From Mycolicibacterium iranicum (GTDB lineage: Bacteria; Actinomycetota; Actinomycetes; Mycobacteriales; Mycobacteriaceae), in contig NZ_LQPC01000047.1 of NCBI RefSeq assembly GCF_002101705.1, forward strand, positions 434,001 to 498,000: a stretch of 64,000 nucleotides of DNA. Direction: 5' to 3'. The notes under the pieces were generated by a model that was not told where the DNA came from, did no database searches, and was given only the letters and a program-made list of their open reading frames with translations. Made by a program: the position numbers and the translations under genes. Every line of letters starts with the position of its first letter. The first letter of the stretch is position 1. Positions 35,590 to 44,300 of this stretch are shown here, piece by piece.

Positions 35590-37362
35590 GTGCTGCGCAC
35601 CCGCACCGCCGGTTCATTGCGCCCCGCTGATGCCGGCCACACGGTGACGCTGGCCGGCTGGGTGGCGCGCCGTCGCGACCACGGTGGCGTCATCTTCATC
35701 GACCTACGTGACGCGTCCGGTGTGTCGCAGGTGGTGTTCCGCGACGGTGAGGTGCTGACCCAGGCGCACCGGCTGCGGGCGGAATTCTGCGTCGCCGTCA
35801 CCGGCGTGGTCGAGGTCCGGCCCGAGGGGAACGCGAACCCCGAGATTCCCACCGGCGACGTCGAGGTCAACGCGACGTCGTTGACGGTGCTGGGGGAGAG
35901 TGCCGCGCTGCCGTTCCAGCTCGACGAGACGGCGGGTGAGGAAGCCCGGTTGAAGTACCGCTACCTCGATCTGCGCCGCGAAGGTCCGGGGCATGCAGTC
36001 CGGTTGCGCTCCAAGGTGAATGCCGCCGCGCGCAATGTGTTGGCCCAGCACGATTTCGTCGAGATCGAGACGCCGACGCTCACTCGGTCGACGCCCGAGG
36101 GTGCCCGCGACTTCCTGGTGCCCGCCCGCCTGCAGCCCGGCTCGTTCTACGCGCTGCCGCAGAGCCCGCAGCTGTTCAAGCAGCTGCTGATGGTGGCGGG
36201 GATGGAGCGCTACTACCAGATCGCACGCTGCTATCGCGACGAGGATTTCCGCGCCGACCGTCAGCCCGAGTTCACCCAGCTGGACATGGAGATGAGCTTC
36301 GTCGACGCCGACGACGTCATCGCGGTGTCCGAAGAGGTGCTGCGCGCGCTGTGGGCGCTGATCGGCTACGACCTGCCTCTGCCGCTGCCCCGCATCAGCT
36401 ATGCCGACGCGATGCGCCGGTTCGGCTCGGACAAACCCGACATGCGGTTCGGACTCGAGCTCGTCGAGTGCACGCAGTACTTCAAGGACACTCCGTTCCG
36501 GGTGTTCCAGGCCGACTACGTGGGCGCTGTCGTGATGCCGGGCGGAGCGTCGCAGCCGCGTCGCACCCTGGACGGGTGGCAGGAGTTCGCCAAGCAACGC
36601 GGCCACCGCGGGCTCGCCTATGTGTTGATCGGAGACGACGGCGAACTGGGCGGACCCGTCGCGAAGAACCTCTCCGACGCCGAGCGTGACGGCTTGGCCG
36701 CCCACGTCGGCGCGAAGCCCGGCGATTGCGTGTTCTTCTCGGCGGGATCGGCGAAGACGGCCAGGGCGCTGCTCGGCGCCACCCGCATCGAGATCGCCAA
36801 ACGCCTCGACCTCATCGACCCGGCGGCGTGGTCGTTCACCTGGGTGGTGGACTGGCCCATGTTCGAGTCGGCCGCCGAGGCGACCGCCTCCGGCGACGTC
36901 GCCGTCGGATCCGGAAGCTGGACTGCGATGCACCACGCTTTCACCGCTCCCACGCCCGAGTCGGAGGCGACGTTCGACACCGATCCCGGCAGCGCGCTGT
37001 CGAACGCCTACGACATCGTCTGCAACGGCAACGAGATCGGCGGCGGATCGATCCGTATCCATCGCCGCGATGTCCAGGAGCGGGTGTTCGCGATGATGGG
37101 CATCGGTCCGCAGGAGGCGCAGGAGAAGTTCGGATTCCTGTTGGATGCGTTCACCTTTGGCGCACCTCCGCACGGGGGCATCGCCTTCGGTTGGGACCGC
37201 ATCGTCGCGCTGCTCGCCGGCGTCGACTCGATCCGTGAGGTGATCGCGTTCCCGAAGTCCGGTGGCGGCGTCGACCCGCTCACCGAGGCGCCCGCCCCGA
37301 TTACCGCGCAGCAGCGCAAAGAATCAGGCATCGACGCAAAACCCGGTAGCGACGGCGCGTAG
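35590..37362 (+). CDS. aspS: Aspartyl-tRNA synthetase
   Basis: Class II synthetase charging tRNA-Asp, and in mycobacteria commonly also tRNA-Asn (non-discriminating). The OB-fold anticodon domain is at the N-terminus (VARRRDHGGVIFIDLRD). Motif 2 is YQIARCYRDEDFRADRQPEF and motif 3 GGIAFGWDRIVALL. The GAD insertion domain lies between these. Length 590 is standard for bacterial AspRS. The GTG start follows AGAGGAG. Confidence 0.97.
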   Translation: MLRTRTAGSLRPADAGHTVTLAGWVARRRDHGGVIFIDLRDASGVSQVVFRDGEVLTQAHRLRAEFCVAVTGVVEVRPEGNANPEIPTGDVEVNATSLTVLGESAALPFQLDETAGEEARLKYRYLDLRREGPGHAVRLRSKVNAAARNVLAQHDFVEIETPTLTRSTPEGARDFLVPARLQPGSFYALPQSPQLFKQLLMVAGMERYYQIARCYRDEDFRADRQPEFTQLDMEMSFVDADDVIAVSEEVLRALWALIGYDLPLPLPRISYADAMRRFGSDKPDMRFGLELVECTQYFKDTPFRVFQADYVGAVVMPGGASQPRRTLDGWQEFAKQRGHRGLAYVLIGDDGELGGPVAKNLSDAERDGLAAHVGAKPGDCVFFSAGSAKTARALLGATRIEIAKRLDLIDPAAWSFTWVVDWPMFESAAEATASGDVAVGSGSWTAMHHAFTAPTPESEATFDTDPGSALSNAYDIVCNGNEIGGGSIRIHRRDVQERVFAMMGIGPQEAQEKFGFLLDAFTFGAPPHGGIAFGWDRIVALLAGVDSIREVIAFPKSGGGVDPLTEAPAPITAQQRKESGIDAKPGSDGA

Positions 37363-37400
37363 TCGCCGGCGCGCGGGTTCGCCTCGGTACGATCCGGCGC

Positions 37401-38333
37401 GTGCAGCCTGAATCGGCTCCGGAGACGGATGCCAAGTCTGAGACCCCCCGCTCATCACGAGCGCTGAACGCCACCGTCGTTACCACGCTCGCCGTGGTGA
37501 TCGCCGTGTACGTCGGTGCACTCGTCGGATATCGGCTGTTGGAGCAGCCGCCGAAGCCGTTCGAATTCAGCGAGTCCTCGGAGATCGGCGAGACGGCGGT
37601 GATCCTGCGACTGGGCAAGATGGAGACGGTCGAGAACAAGCTCACCGTCGATGTCCTCGTTCACCCGGACAACGACCTGCTCGGCAACGGGCCGGAGGCA
37701 GCCGCCAATCCCATTGTGCGCCTGAGCTCGTGGACCCAGGACGGTGAGCTCATCCACATGCACGACGACTTGAAGAGCAACGCCTCCGCGGTTGAGTTCA
37801 CGGCGGTGGGCGACCCCGACCACTGGCCATTGGACACCTACGTCAGTAACACCATCGGCGTCGAGGTCTTCTACGGGGACGGCCCGGACCGTCGCAAGGT
37901 TCCGGCCGCCATCGTCGTCGCGGGCTCGATCAACGGTTGGGATGTCGACAGCGATCAGAAGGTGCTAGAGGCGCCCTGGGGTCCGATTCAAGGCGTGTCG
38001 TTTCATTTGGAGCGCACCCGCGGAGCGCATGCGGTCGACTTCGGCATTTTGCTCGTTCTCTTGGTGCTGCCGGGCACCGCGTTGTTCGTCGCGATCGAGA
38101 TGCTGCTGAACCGGCGCAAGTTCCTACCGCCGTTCATCACCTGGTACGCGGCCATGCTGTTCGCGGTCGTCCCGCTGCGCAACATCCTGCCGGGTGCGCC
38201 GCCGACGGGTGCGTGGATCGACGTGGCGGTGATCCTGTGGGTATTGCTTGCGCTGTCGGCCGCGATGGTCGTCTACCTCGCGGCTTGGTGGCGGCAGACC
38301 CGGGCAGAGGAGAATCGTCACCCCAAAACCTGA
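37401..38333 (+). CDS. DUF4436 family membrane protein
   Basis: A 310-residue membrane protein of the DUF4436 family, common in mycobacteria and of unknown function. One membrane helix (about residues 23-45) is followed by a ~150-residue extracytoplasmic beta-rich domain. Three or four closely spaced helices then occupy residues about 210-295, and the end is short and basic. It begins with GTG and no clear ribosome site, compatible with a leaderless transcript. Confidence 0.75.
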   Translation: MQPESAPETDAKSETPRSSRALNATVVTTLAVVIAVYVGALVGYRLLEQPPKPFEFSESSEIGETAVILRLGKMETVENKLTVDVLVHPDNDLLGNGPEAAANPIVRLSSWTQDGELIHMHDDLKSNASAVEFTAVGDPDHWPLDTYVSNTIGVEVFYGDGPDRRKVPAAIVVAGSINGWDVDSDQKVLEAPWGPIQGVSFHLERTRGAHAVDFGILLVLLVLPGTALFVAIEMLLNRRKFLPPFITWYAAMLFAVVPLRNILPGAPPTGAWIDVAVILWVLLALSAAMVVYLAAWWRQTRAEENRHPKT

Positions 38334-38395
38334 CCCGTCCGCCCAGCCGCAAGTGGTGGAGCCCGAAAGACGCCGAGAACAGGGATCATCACAGC

Positions 38396-38845
38396 ATGAC
38401 AGAGATCGACAAGGACAAGCTCGTCGCCGATACCGCGGCGCTCGACGACTTCAACCGCTCCATCGTCGAGGAGTTCCGCGCCAACGGCGGCAAGGTCGGC
38501 GGGCCGTTCGAGGGCGGCACACTGCTGCTCCTGCATACCACGGGCGCGAAGTCCGGCAAGTCGCGGCTTTCTCCGCTGGCGTATCTGATGATCGACGGGA
38601 AGATGATCATCGTCGGGTCCTACGCGGGTGCTCCAAAGCATCCGGCGTGGGTGCACAACCTGCGTGCGAACCCGAAGGCGTACATCGAGATCGGCACCGA
38701 GGCCTATGACGTCGCCGTCCGCGAACTGCCGGAAAACGAGCGGAACGCGACGTATCCGAAGCTGATCGAGCTCGCGCCCGTCTTCGCCGAGTATCAGGCC
38801 AAGACGACGCGGCCCATTCCGCTCTTCGAGCTCACCAGGGCGTAG
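38396..38845 (+). CDS. Nitroreductase family deazaflavin-dependent oxidoreductase (Ddn-like)
   Basis: Coenzyme F420-binding protein of the Ddn/FDOR-A type (149 residues). LLLLHTTGAKSGKSRLSPLAYL and VGSYAGAPKHPAWVHNLRANPKAYIEIG are the F420-binding and substrate-side motifs of this family, which includes the pretomanid-activating Ddn. ATG 38396 is chosen from family length; the longer open frame overlaps the DUF4436 gene. Native substrate (often quinones) is unassigned. Confidence 0.88.
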   Translation: MTEIDKDKLVADTAALDDFNRSIVEEFRANGGKVGGPFEGGTLLLLHTTGAKSGKSRLSPLAYLMIDGKMIIVGSYAGAPKHPAWVHNLRANPKAYIEIGTEAYDVAVRELPENERNATYPKLIELAPVFAEYQAKTTRPIPLFELTRA

Positions 38846-38849
38846 CGAA

Positions 38850-38891
38850 TCGGGCGCGCAAAACGACGGTGAGCGTCGCTTTGCGCGCCGA
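38850..38891. terminator. Bidirectional hairpin between convergent genes
   Basis: Arms TCGGGCGCGCAAAACGAC and GTCGCTTTGCGCGCCGA pair nearly completely around a 7-nt loop. It starts 5 bp after the Ddn-like stop and ends 11 bp before the thiolase stop. No T-run is present, as is usual in mycobacteria. Confidence 0.6.
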
Positions 38892-38901
38892 ATTCACTGC
38901 G

Positions 38902-40101
38902 TCAGAGCCGTTCGATGATGGTGGCGTTGGCCATGCCGCCGCCCTCGCACATCGTCTGCAGCGCATAGCGACCGTCACGCTGCTCCAGCGCGTTGACGAG
39001 CGTGGTCATGATGCGCGCCCCGCTCGCGCCCAGCGGATGCCCGATCGCGATCGCGCCGCCGTTGACGTTGGTCCTCGACAGGAGGTCGGAGTGTGACCCG
39101 CCTCCAAGTTCCTGCGCCCAGCTCAGCACCACGGGGGCGAACGCCTCGTTCACCTCGAACAGGTCGATATCGGAGAGGGCCAGACCCGAGCGTGTGAGTG
39201 CTTTCTGCGTCGCCGGGATCACCCCGGTCAGCATGTACAGCGGATCCGAGCCGACCGCGACCATGGTGTGGATCCGGGCGAGCGGCCGCAGGCCGAGCCT
39301 GCGGGCGGCCGCCCCGCTGGTGATCATCACCGCGGCACTGCCGTCCGACAGGGGCGAGGAGTTGCCCGGCGTGATCTCCCAGCCGATCTGCGGGAAGCGC
39401 GCGCCGATCGCCTCGTTGAAGAATGCGGGCCGCAACCCCGCCAACGTCTCGACCGTGGTGTCGGGGCGGATGATCTCGTCGGTGGCCAGACCCGCGATGG
39501 GGGCGAGCTCGTTGTCGAAGAGCCCGTCCTTGGTGGCGCGGGCAGCCTTCTGGTGGCTCTCGGCGGAGAATTCGTCGAGCCGGGTGCGGGAGAGGTTCCA
39601 CTTCGCGGCGATCAGCTCGGCGCTGATGCCCTGGGCCACCAGACCGTCGGGGTAGCGCGCGGCCATGTCGAGCCCGAACGGGTTGCTGCCGGGAAGCACC
39701 GAGGACCCCATCGGAACCCTGCTCATCGACTCGACGCCCGCGGCGACGACGATGTCGTAGGCGCCGGCCAGCACGCCCTGTGCTGCGAAGCTGATCGCCT
39801 GTTGGCTGCTGCCGCACTGCCGATCGACGGTGGTGCCGGGCACGGTCTCGGGGAATCCCGCACCGAGCAGTGCGTTGCGCGCGATGTTGACGGCCTGGTC
39901 ACCGACCTGGGTCACCGCGCCGGCGATGACGTCGTCGATCTCGACCGGATCGACGCCGGTGCGCTTCACGAGCTCGCGCAGGCTGTGGGCCAGCAGATCG
40001 GCGGGCAGCACGTCGTGCAGTGCACCGCTGGCCTTTCCCTTGCCGACGGGGGTACGTACCGCCCCGACGATGACGGCGTCGCGGTCCGAATATTGCGCCA
40101 T
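38902..40101 (-). CDS. Thiolase family protein (acetyl-CoA acyltransferase)
   Basis: Thiolase of 399 residues that condenses or cleaves 3-ketoacyl-CoA. The nucleophile Cys96 is in VDRQCGSSQQA, followed by VAAGVESMSRVPMG, NEAFAPVVLSW, the histidine motif IAIGHPLGASGAR and the second cysteine in CEGGGMANA. ATG 40101 follows GGAGTG; the longer frame enters the divergent promoter. It is divergent from an HxlR regulator with a shared palindrome between them. Confidence 0.93.
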   Translation of the reverse strand: MAQYSDRDAVIVGAVRTPVGKGKASGALHDVLPADLLAHSLRELVKRTGVDPVEIDDVIAGAVTQVGDQAVNIARNALLGAGFPETVPGTTVDRQCGSSQQAISFAAQGVLAGAYDIVVAAGVESMSRVPMGSSVLPGSNPFGLDMAARYPDGLVAQGISAELIAAKWNLSRTRLDEFSAESHQKAARATKDGLFDNELAPIAGLATDEIIRPDTTVETLAGLRPAFFNEAIGARFPQIGWEITPGNSSPLSDGSAAVMITSGAAARRLGLRPLARIHTMVAVGSDPLYMLTGVIPATQKALTRSGLALSDIDLFEVNEAFAPVVLSWAQELGGGSHSDLLSRTNVNGGAIAIGHPLGASGARIMTTLVNALEQRDGRYALQTMCEGGGMANATIIERL

Positions 40102-40142
40102 GTTCACTCCTGGACAACTCTTCGCTGAGTACTGCTCTCTAT

Positions 40143-40163
40143 ACTTAGATGTAACACCTAGGT
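40143..40163. promoter_or_regulatory. 21-bp imperfect palindrome, candidate HxlR operator
   Basis: ACTTAGATGTAACACCTAGGT is self-complementary at all but two base pairs around its central base. It lies 41 bp upstream of the thiolase start and 34 bp upstream of the HxlR start, in the 96-bp divergent promoter region. Confidence 0.65.
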
Positions 40164-40197
40164 TCAGTCGCAACAACCCAGCTGGGGAGTGATGTAC

Positions 40198-40668
40198 ATG
40201 ACAGTCCTGCAAGGACCACTGACAGACCGCACCACGTGGTCGGCGGTCGGCCGGTGCCCGATCGAGAAGACGATGGCGTTGGTCGGCACCAAGTCAGCCA
40301 TGCTGCTGATGCGCGAGGCCTACTACGGCACCACCCGTTTCGACGACTTCGCGGGTCGCGTCGGCATCACCAAGGCCGCGACGTCGGCGCGGTTGTCCGA
40401 ACTCGTGGAGGCGGGGCTGCTGACCAAGCGTCCCTACCGGGAACCGGGACAGCGAGCGCGCGACGAATACGTCCTCACCGAGGCGGGGACTGAGTTCATG
40501 CCGGTGGTGTGGGCGATGTTCGAGTGGGGTCGCAAACACATCGACGACACGCCGCTACGGATGACCCACCTGGGCTGCGGCGCGCAGGCGAGCGTCGAGA
40601 TCGTCTGCGCCGAGGGGCATCACGTCCCGCCTGACGAGCTCGGCATTCGGCTCATCAGGCGCCCGTAA
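40198..40668 (+). CDS. HxlR-family winged-helix regulator
   Basis: MarR-like winged-helix regulator of the HxlR family. CPIEKTMALVGTKSAMLLMREAYYGTTRFDDF and ITKAATSARLSELVEAGLL cover the recognition helix region. The C-terminal tail has two cysteines and histidines (HLGCG...EIVCAEGHH) that could bind zinc or sense redox state. ATG 40198 has GGGGAG 8 bp upstream and beats ATG 40192. It most likely controls the divergent thiolase. Confidence 0.88.
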   Translation: MTVLQGPLTDRTTWSAVGRCPIEKTMALVGTKSAMLLMREAYYGTTRFDDFAGRVGITKAATSARLSELVEAGLLTKRPYREPGQRARDEYVLTEAGTEFMPVVWAMFEWGRKHIDDTPLRMTHLGCGAQASVEIVCAEGHHVPPDELGIRLIRRP

Positions 40669-40674
40669 CTTTCA

Positions 40675-40733
40675 CCGAAACTGCATTCCGTGCGGTGAAA
40701 ACCCCAAAAATCGCGCACGGAATGCAGTTTCGG
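40675..40733. terminator. Long perfect inverted repeat between convergent genes
   Basis: Two 20-bp perfectly complementary arms (40675-40694, CCGAAACTGCATTCCGTGCG, and 40714-40733) flank a 19-nt A-rich loop. It starts 6 bp after the HxlR stop and ends 6 bp before the BtpA stop. It would form a very stable stem on either strand and may be a bidirectional terminator or a dispersed repeat. Confidence 0.7.
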
Positions 40734-40739
40734 CGGGGA

Positions 40740-41561
40740 TCAGCTGAGCGTGGCGCGAAACTCCCTGGCGGCTCCCATGAGCTCCTCGACCCGTGACTTC
40801 TCGGCGGCGTTGGCGAACAGGCCGTCCTTCTTGAAGTAGGTGCCGACGACGGCACCGTCGGCGATACCGAGCTGGGTGGCCACGTTCTCGGCCCGCACGC
40901 CCGTGTTGACGAACACCGGCACATCGCCGGCCGCGGACTTCACGATTCGTAGCGCCTCGGTGTCCGTCGGAGCGCCGGCGGTGGCGCCGGATACACAGAT
41001 CGCATCGGGGAGTGTGGCGAACACCGTCGTCCGCGTGATCGAGGCCAGATCGCGCTCGGCGAGGTAGGTGGCGGACTCGGGCACGATGTTGAAGAGCAGC
41101 TTCACGTCCGACCCACCGATGCGGGCACGGTGGCGTGCCACCTCGCCGACGTTGGTATTCCACAACCCGAAATCGCTGGCGTAGACACCGGTGAAGATCT
41201 CGCGCACGAACTTCGCACCGGTGGCCACGGCGAGGTCGATCGATGCGCGGCCGTCCCACAGCACGTTCACGCCGTAGGGAACCGTGATGTCCGGCAGCAG
41301 TTCGCCGATGATCCTGGCCATCGTGATCGCGGTGATCGGTTCGGTTTTCGTCAGGTACGGCAGGCTGAACTCGTTGCTGATCATCACGCCGTCGACGCCG
41401 CCGCTCTGTAGCGCCTCGAGTTCGGTGCGAGCCCGCGCGACGACCGCGGCGATGCCGCCTGCAGAATCGTAGCCGGGGTCGCCGGGCAGCGCGGACAGGT
41501 GGAGCATGGCGATGACGGGCTTCGTGACGTTGAAGACCTCGTCGAGCCAAGTGGTGGTCAC
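40740..41561 (-). CDS. BtpA/SgcQ family TIM-barrel protein
   Basis: A 273-residue member of the BtpA family. VIAMLHLSALPGDPGY opens the barrel; GVDGVMISNEFSLPY and VFVNTGVRAENVATQLGIADGAVVGTYFKKDG are characteristic. Biochemical function is undefined. In photosynthetic bacteria BtpA is linked to photosystem I, while SgcQ of enterobacteria lies in sugar PTS operons. Here it is the last gene of a sugar/polyol operon, so a role as aldolase, isomerase or phosphate-sugar enzyme is inferred. Confidence 0.82.
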   Translation of the reverse strand: MTTTWLDEVFNVTKPVIAMLHLSALPGDPGYDSAGGIAAVVARARTELEALQSGGVDGVMISNEFSLPYLTKTEPITAITMARIIGELLPDITVPYGVNVLWDGRASIDLAVATGAKFVREIFTGVYASDFGLWNTNVGEVARHRARIGGSDVKLLFNIVPESATYLAERDLASITRTTVFATLPDAICVSGATAGAPTDTEALRIVKSAAGDVPVFVNTGVRAENVATQLGIADGAVVGTYFKKDGLFANAAEKSRVEELMGAAREFRATLS

Positions 41562-41605
41562 TGATGTGCCTCTCTCTTACAGGGGAATCGGGATGCGGCG
41601 GCAGT

Positions 41606-42376
41606 TCAGTCCATGTACGCGCCGCCGTTGACGGCAAGTGCTTCGCCGGTGATGAATCGGGCGTCTTCGGACAGCAGGAAGGCCACGGCACGGGCCACGT
41701 CGTCGGGTTGCTCGAGCCTGCCGAGCGGCGTGTCGTCGATCATCATCGCTCGCACGCCTTCCGGTGTGGTGCCGCGCAATTCGGCTTCCCACGTCAATTC
41801 CCTTGACTGCATGGGTGTTTCGACGAATCCGGGACAGACGCAGTTAACGGTGATGTTGTGTTCGCCGAGTTCGTAGGCCATCGCCTGGGTCAGCCCCACG
41901 ACACCGAACTTCGAGGCGACGTAATCCGCCAGGTAGGGCACACGGCCCTGCTTGCCTGCCATTGAGGCCGTGTTGACGATTGCGCCGGCAACGCCGGAGC
42001 GCACCATCTCGCGTGCCGCGGCCTGCCCGCAGACGAACACGCCTTTGAGGTTGACGTCCAACGTCTGCTCATAGCGCTCGATCGGTGCGTCGAGGAAGCG
42101 GTGCATGAACGAGATGCCGGCGTTGCTGACCCACGCATCGAGTCCGAAACGTCCGGCGATGTCGGAGGCCACTGCGGCCGCGGCGTCCGGGGACGTGACG
42201 TCCAGCGCGGCGGACTCGTGTCCCGCCGACTGGTTGGGCAGCCCCGAGGCGACCTCGCGCGCGGCGGCGTCGTCGACATCGGTGACGATGACCCGCCAAT
42301 CCCGTTGCGCCAGTGTGGTGGCGATGGCGCGACCGATGCCGGAGCCTGCGCCGGTCACCACGACAGTTCTCGTCAT
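41606..42376 (-). CDS. SDR-family dehydrogenase
   Basis: Classical short-chain dehydrogenase of 256 residues. TGAGSGIG cofactor motif at residues 8-15, acidic residue in VTDVDD indicating NAD preference, NAG at about 91, and catalytic YVASK. The C-terminus RFITGEALAVNGG is standard. It lies in the operon with an FGGY kinase and CUT1 transporter, and likely oxidises the imported polyol to a ketose, or reduces a sugar. The ATG precedes BtpA by 44 bp intergenic spacing. Confidence 0.88.
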   Translation of the reverse strand: MTRTVVVTGAGSGIGRAIATTLAQRDWRVIVTDVDDAAAREVASGLPNQSAGHESAALDVTSPDAAAAVASDIAGRFGLDAWVSNAGISFMHRFLDAPIERYEQTLDVNLKGVFVCGQAAAREMVRSGVAGAIVNTASMAGKQGRVPYLADYVASKFGVVGLTQAMAYELGEHNITVNCVCPGFVETPMQSRELTWEAELRGTTPEGVRAMMIDDTPLGRLEQPDDVARAVAFLLSEDARFITGEALAVNGGAYMD

Positions 42377-42404
42377 CTGTAGTTCTCGTTCCTTTCGGTT
42401 GTCC

Positions 42405-43463
42405 TCAGCCGGCGATCCGCCGGCCGGTGGCGGTGTCGAACAGATGCGTCGCGCCCGGGCGCACAGCCAGGTCGACGGTGGTTCCCTCGGTGATGCCCGT
42501 CAGACGCGCGGTCTCGACGACGCTGGTCAGTTCGATGCCGTGGGCCTCGATCGTGACGATGGCGCGGGGGCCGAGATGCTCGATCAGAATCACGCGCGCC
42601 GAGCCCTCATGCGCCGACGCGGTCGGCAGCAGGTCGTCGGGTCGGACACCCAGCGTCACGGGGCCCTCCGTGGTCGCGTCGACGGACAGGGCGAAGCCGC
42701 CGTTGTGGCGGAAGGCGTTTCCTGCCAGGGCCCCGTCGACGAGGTTCATCTTCGGGCTTCCCACGAAAGCGGCCACGAAGGTGTCTGCGGGGCGGGCATA
42801 CACCTCCTGCGGGGTGCCCTGCTGGGCGATCTTGCCGTCGCGCATCACCACCATGCGGTCCGACAGCGTCATCGCCTCTTCCTGGTCGTGCGTCACATAA
42901 ACCGACGTGATGCCGAGGCGCCGCTGGATCTGCAGAAGTTCGGTCCTGGTCTCCACGCGCAGCTTGGCGTCGAGGTTGCTCAGAGGTTCGTCGAACAGGA
43001 ACACCGACGGCTCGCGGATGATCGCGCGTCCGATGGCGACCCGCTGCTGCTGCCCGCCGCTGAGATCTTTGGGCTTGCGTGCCAACAGCTTTCCCAGCCC
43101 GAGCGACTCGGCGACGGTGGCAGCCCTGGCCAGCGCCTCGCGCCGCGGCGTCTTGGTGGCCCGCAATGGGAACGCGATGTTCTCGGCTACCGTCAGATGC
43201 GGGTAGAGGGCGTAGTTTTGAAACACCATCGCGATGTCGCGCTCTCGCGGCTCCAGGTGGGTGACGTCGCGGTCGCCGATGGTGATCGTGCCGGATGTCA
43301 CCGTTTCCAGACCGGCGAGCATCCGCAGCGACGTCGACTTGCCACATCCAGACGGGCCGACGAGCACCGTGAACGAACCGTCGGGCAGCTCGAGATCGAG
43401 ATCGCTGACGACGGAGGTGGTTCCGTACGCCTTGTTGACGCCGGAGAAGCGGACGTGCGCCAT
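42405..43463 (-). CDS. CUT1 ABC transporter ATP-binding protein (UgpC/MsmK-like)
   Basis: ATPase of a carbohydrate importer, 352 residues. Walker A is GPSGCGKSTSLRM near residue 40, signature LSGGQQQRVAIGRAI, Walker B VFLFDEPLSNLDAKL and the H-loop YVTHDQEEAMTL. A C-terminal TOBE-like regulatory domain occupies about residues 235-352. Adjacent permeases and binding protein make a complete transporter. Confidence 0.93.
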   Translation of the reverse strand: MAHVRFSGVNKAYGTTSVVSDLDLELPDGSFTVLVGPSGCGKSTSLRMLAGLETVTSGTITIGDRDVTHLEPRERDIAMVFQNYALYPHLTVAENIAFPLRATKTPRREALARAATVAESLGLGKLLARKPKDLSGGQQQRVAIGRAIIREPSVFLFDEPLSNLDAKLRVETRTELLQIQRRLGITSVYVTHDQEEAMTLSDRMVVMRDGKIAQQGTPQEVYARPADTFVAAFVGSPKMNLVDGALAGNAFRHNGGFALSVDATTEGPVTLGVRPDDLLPTASAHEGSARVILIEHLGPRAIVTIEAHGIELTSVVETARLTGITEGTTVDLAVRPGATHLFDTATGRRIAG

Positions 43464-43484
43464 TGAAAGCCGAACCTGCCCTTC

Positions 43485-44300
43485 CTAGAACTTCACCGCG
43501 CCACCGCTGATGCCCTGCACCAGCTTGCGCTGGATGAAGAAGCTCGCGATGACGACCGGGACCACTGCGATGAGGATCGCCGCGCTCATCGAGCCGATCT
43601 GCACGCCCCGGAATGTGTTGAAACCTGCGATGGCCACCGGCAGGATCGCTGCTTTGCCCGGAGCCAGGATGAGGCCGTAGAACAAGTCGTTCCACGACAG
43701 CGTGAAGCCGAAGATCGCCGCGGCGCCGATGCCGGGCAGAACCTGCGGTAGCACCACGAGCCGGAAGGCCGCGAACCTGCTGAAGCCGTCGACCTGGGCC
43801 TGCTCCTCCAGCGACCGGGGAACCGCCTCGAAGAAGCCGATCAGGAACCAGGTCACCACGGGCAGAACGAAACTCAGGTGGGCGAAGATCACCGGCACCA
43901 GTGTGTCGGTGAGGCGCAGCGCGTACGCCATCGTCAGGAATGGGAACACCAGCACGGCCGGCGGCAGCACCTGCGCCGCCAGCATGCCGAATCGGGTGAG
44001 GGTGCCGCCGGCCCGGTAGCGGGCGATCGCGTAGGCGCCCATGCTGCCGACCACCACACTGATGCCCACGGTCACCAGCGCCACCACGGCGCTGCGGCCC
44101 GCCGCGCCGAGAATTCCCGACGACAGCACGTTCTGCCAGGCGGAGAAATCGGGGGTGAAGGACAGCAAGAACGGATCGTTGAGCTGTTCGGGGGTTTTCA
44201 CGCTGGCGAGCGCGATCCAGACGATCGGAAACAGCACCGAGATGCCCGCCGCCCACAACAGGGCGATGCGCAAGACGGTGACCAGGGCGGCGCGGTTCAC
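43485..44300 (-). CDS. CUT1 sugar ABC transporter permease (MalG-like)
   Basis: Inner-membrane permease with six helices and the cytoplasmic EAA loop EEQAQVDGFSRFAAFRLVVLPQVLPG near residue 185. It is 271 residues long. GTG 44300 overlaps the TGA of the first permease by GTGA and follows GGCGGG; the longer open frame is spurious. Confidence 0.92.
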   Translation of the reverse strand: MNRAALVTVLRIALLWAAGISVLFPIVWIALASVKTPEQLNDPFLLSFTPDFSAWQNVLSSGILGAAGRSAVVALVTVGISVVVGSMGAYAIARYRAGGTLTRFGMLAAQVLPPAVLVFPFLTMAYALRLTDTLVPVIFAHLSFVLPVVTWFLIGFFEAVPRSLEEQAQVDGFSRFAAFRLVVLPQVLPGIGAAAIFGFTLSWNDLFYGLILAPGKAAILPVAIAGFNTFRGVQIGSMSAAILIAVVPVVIASFFIQRKLVQGISGGAVKF

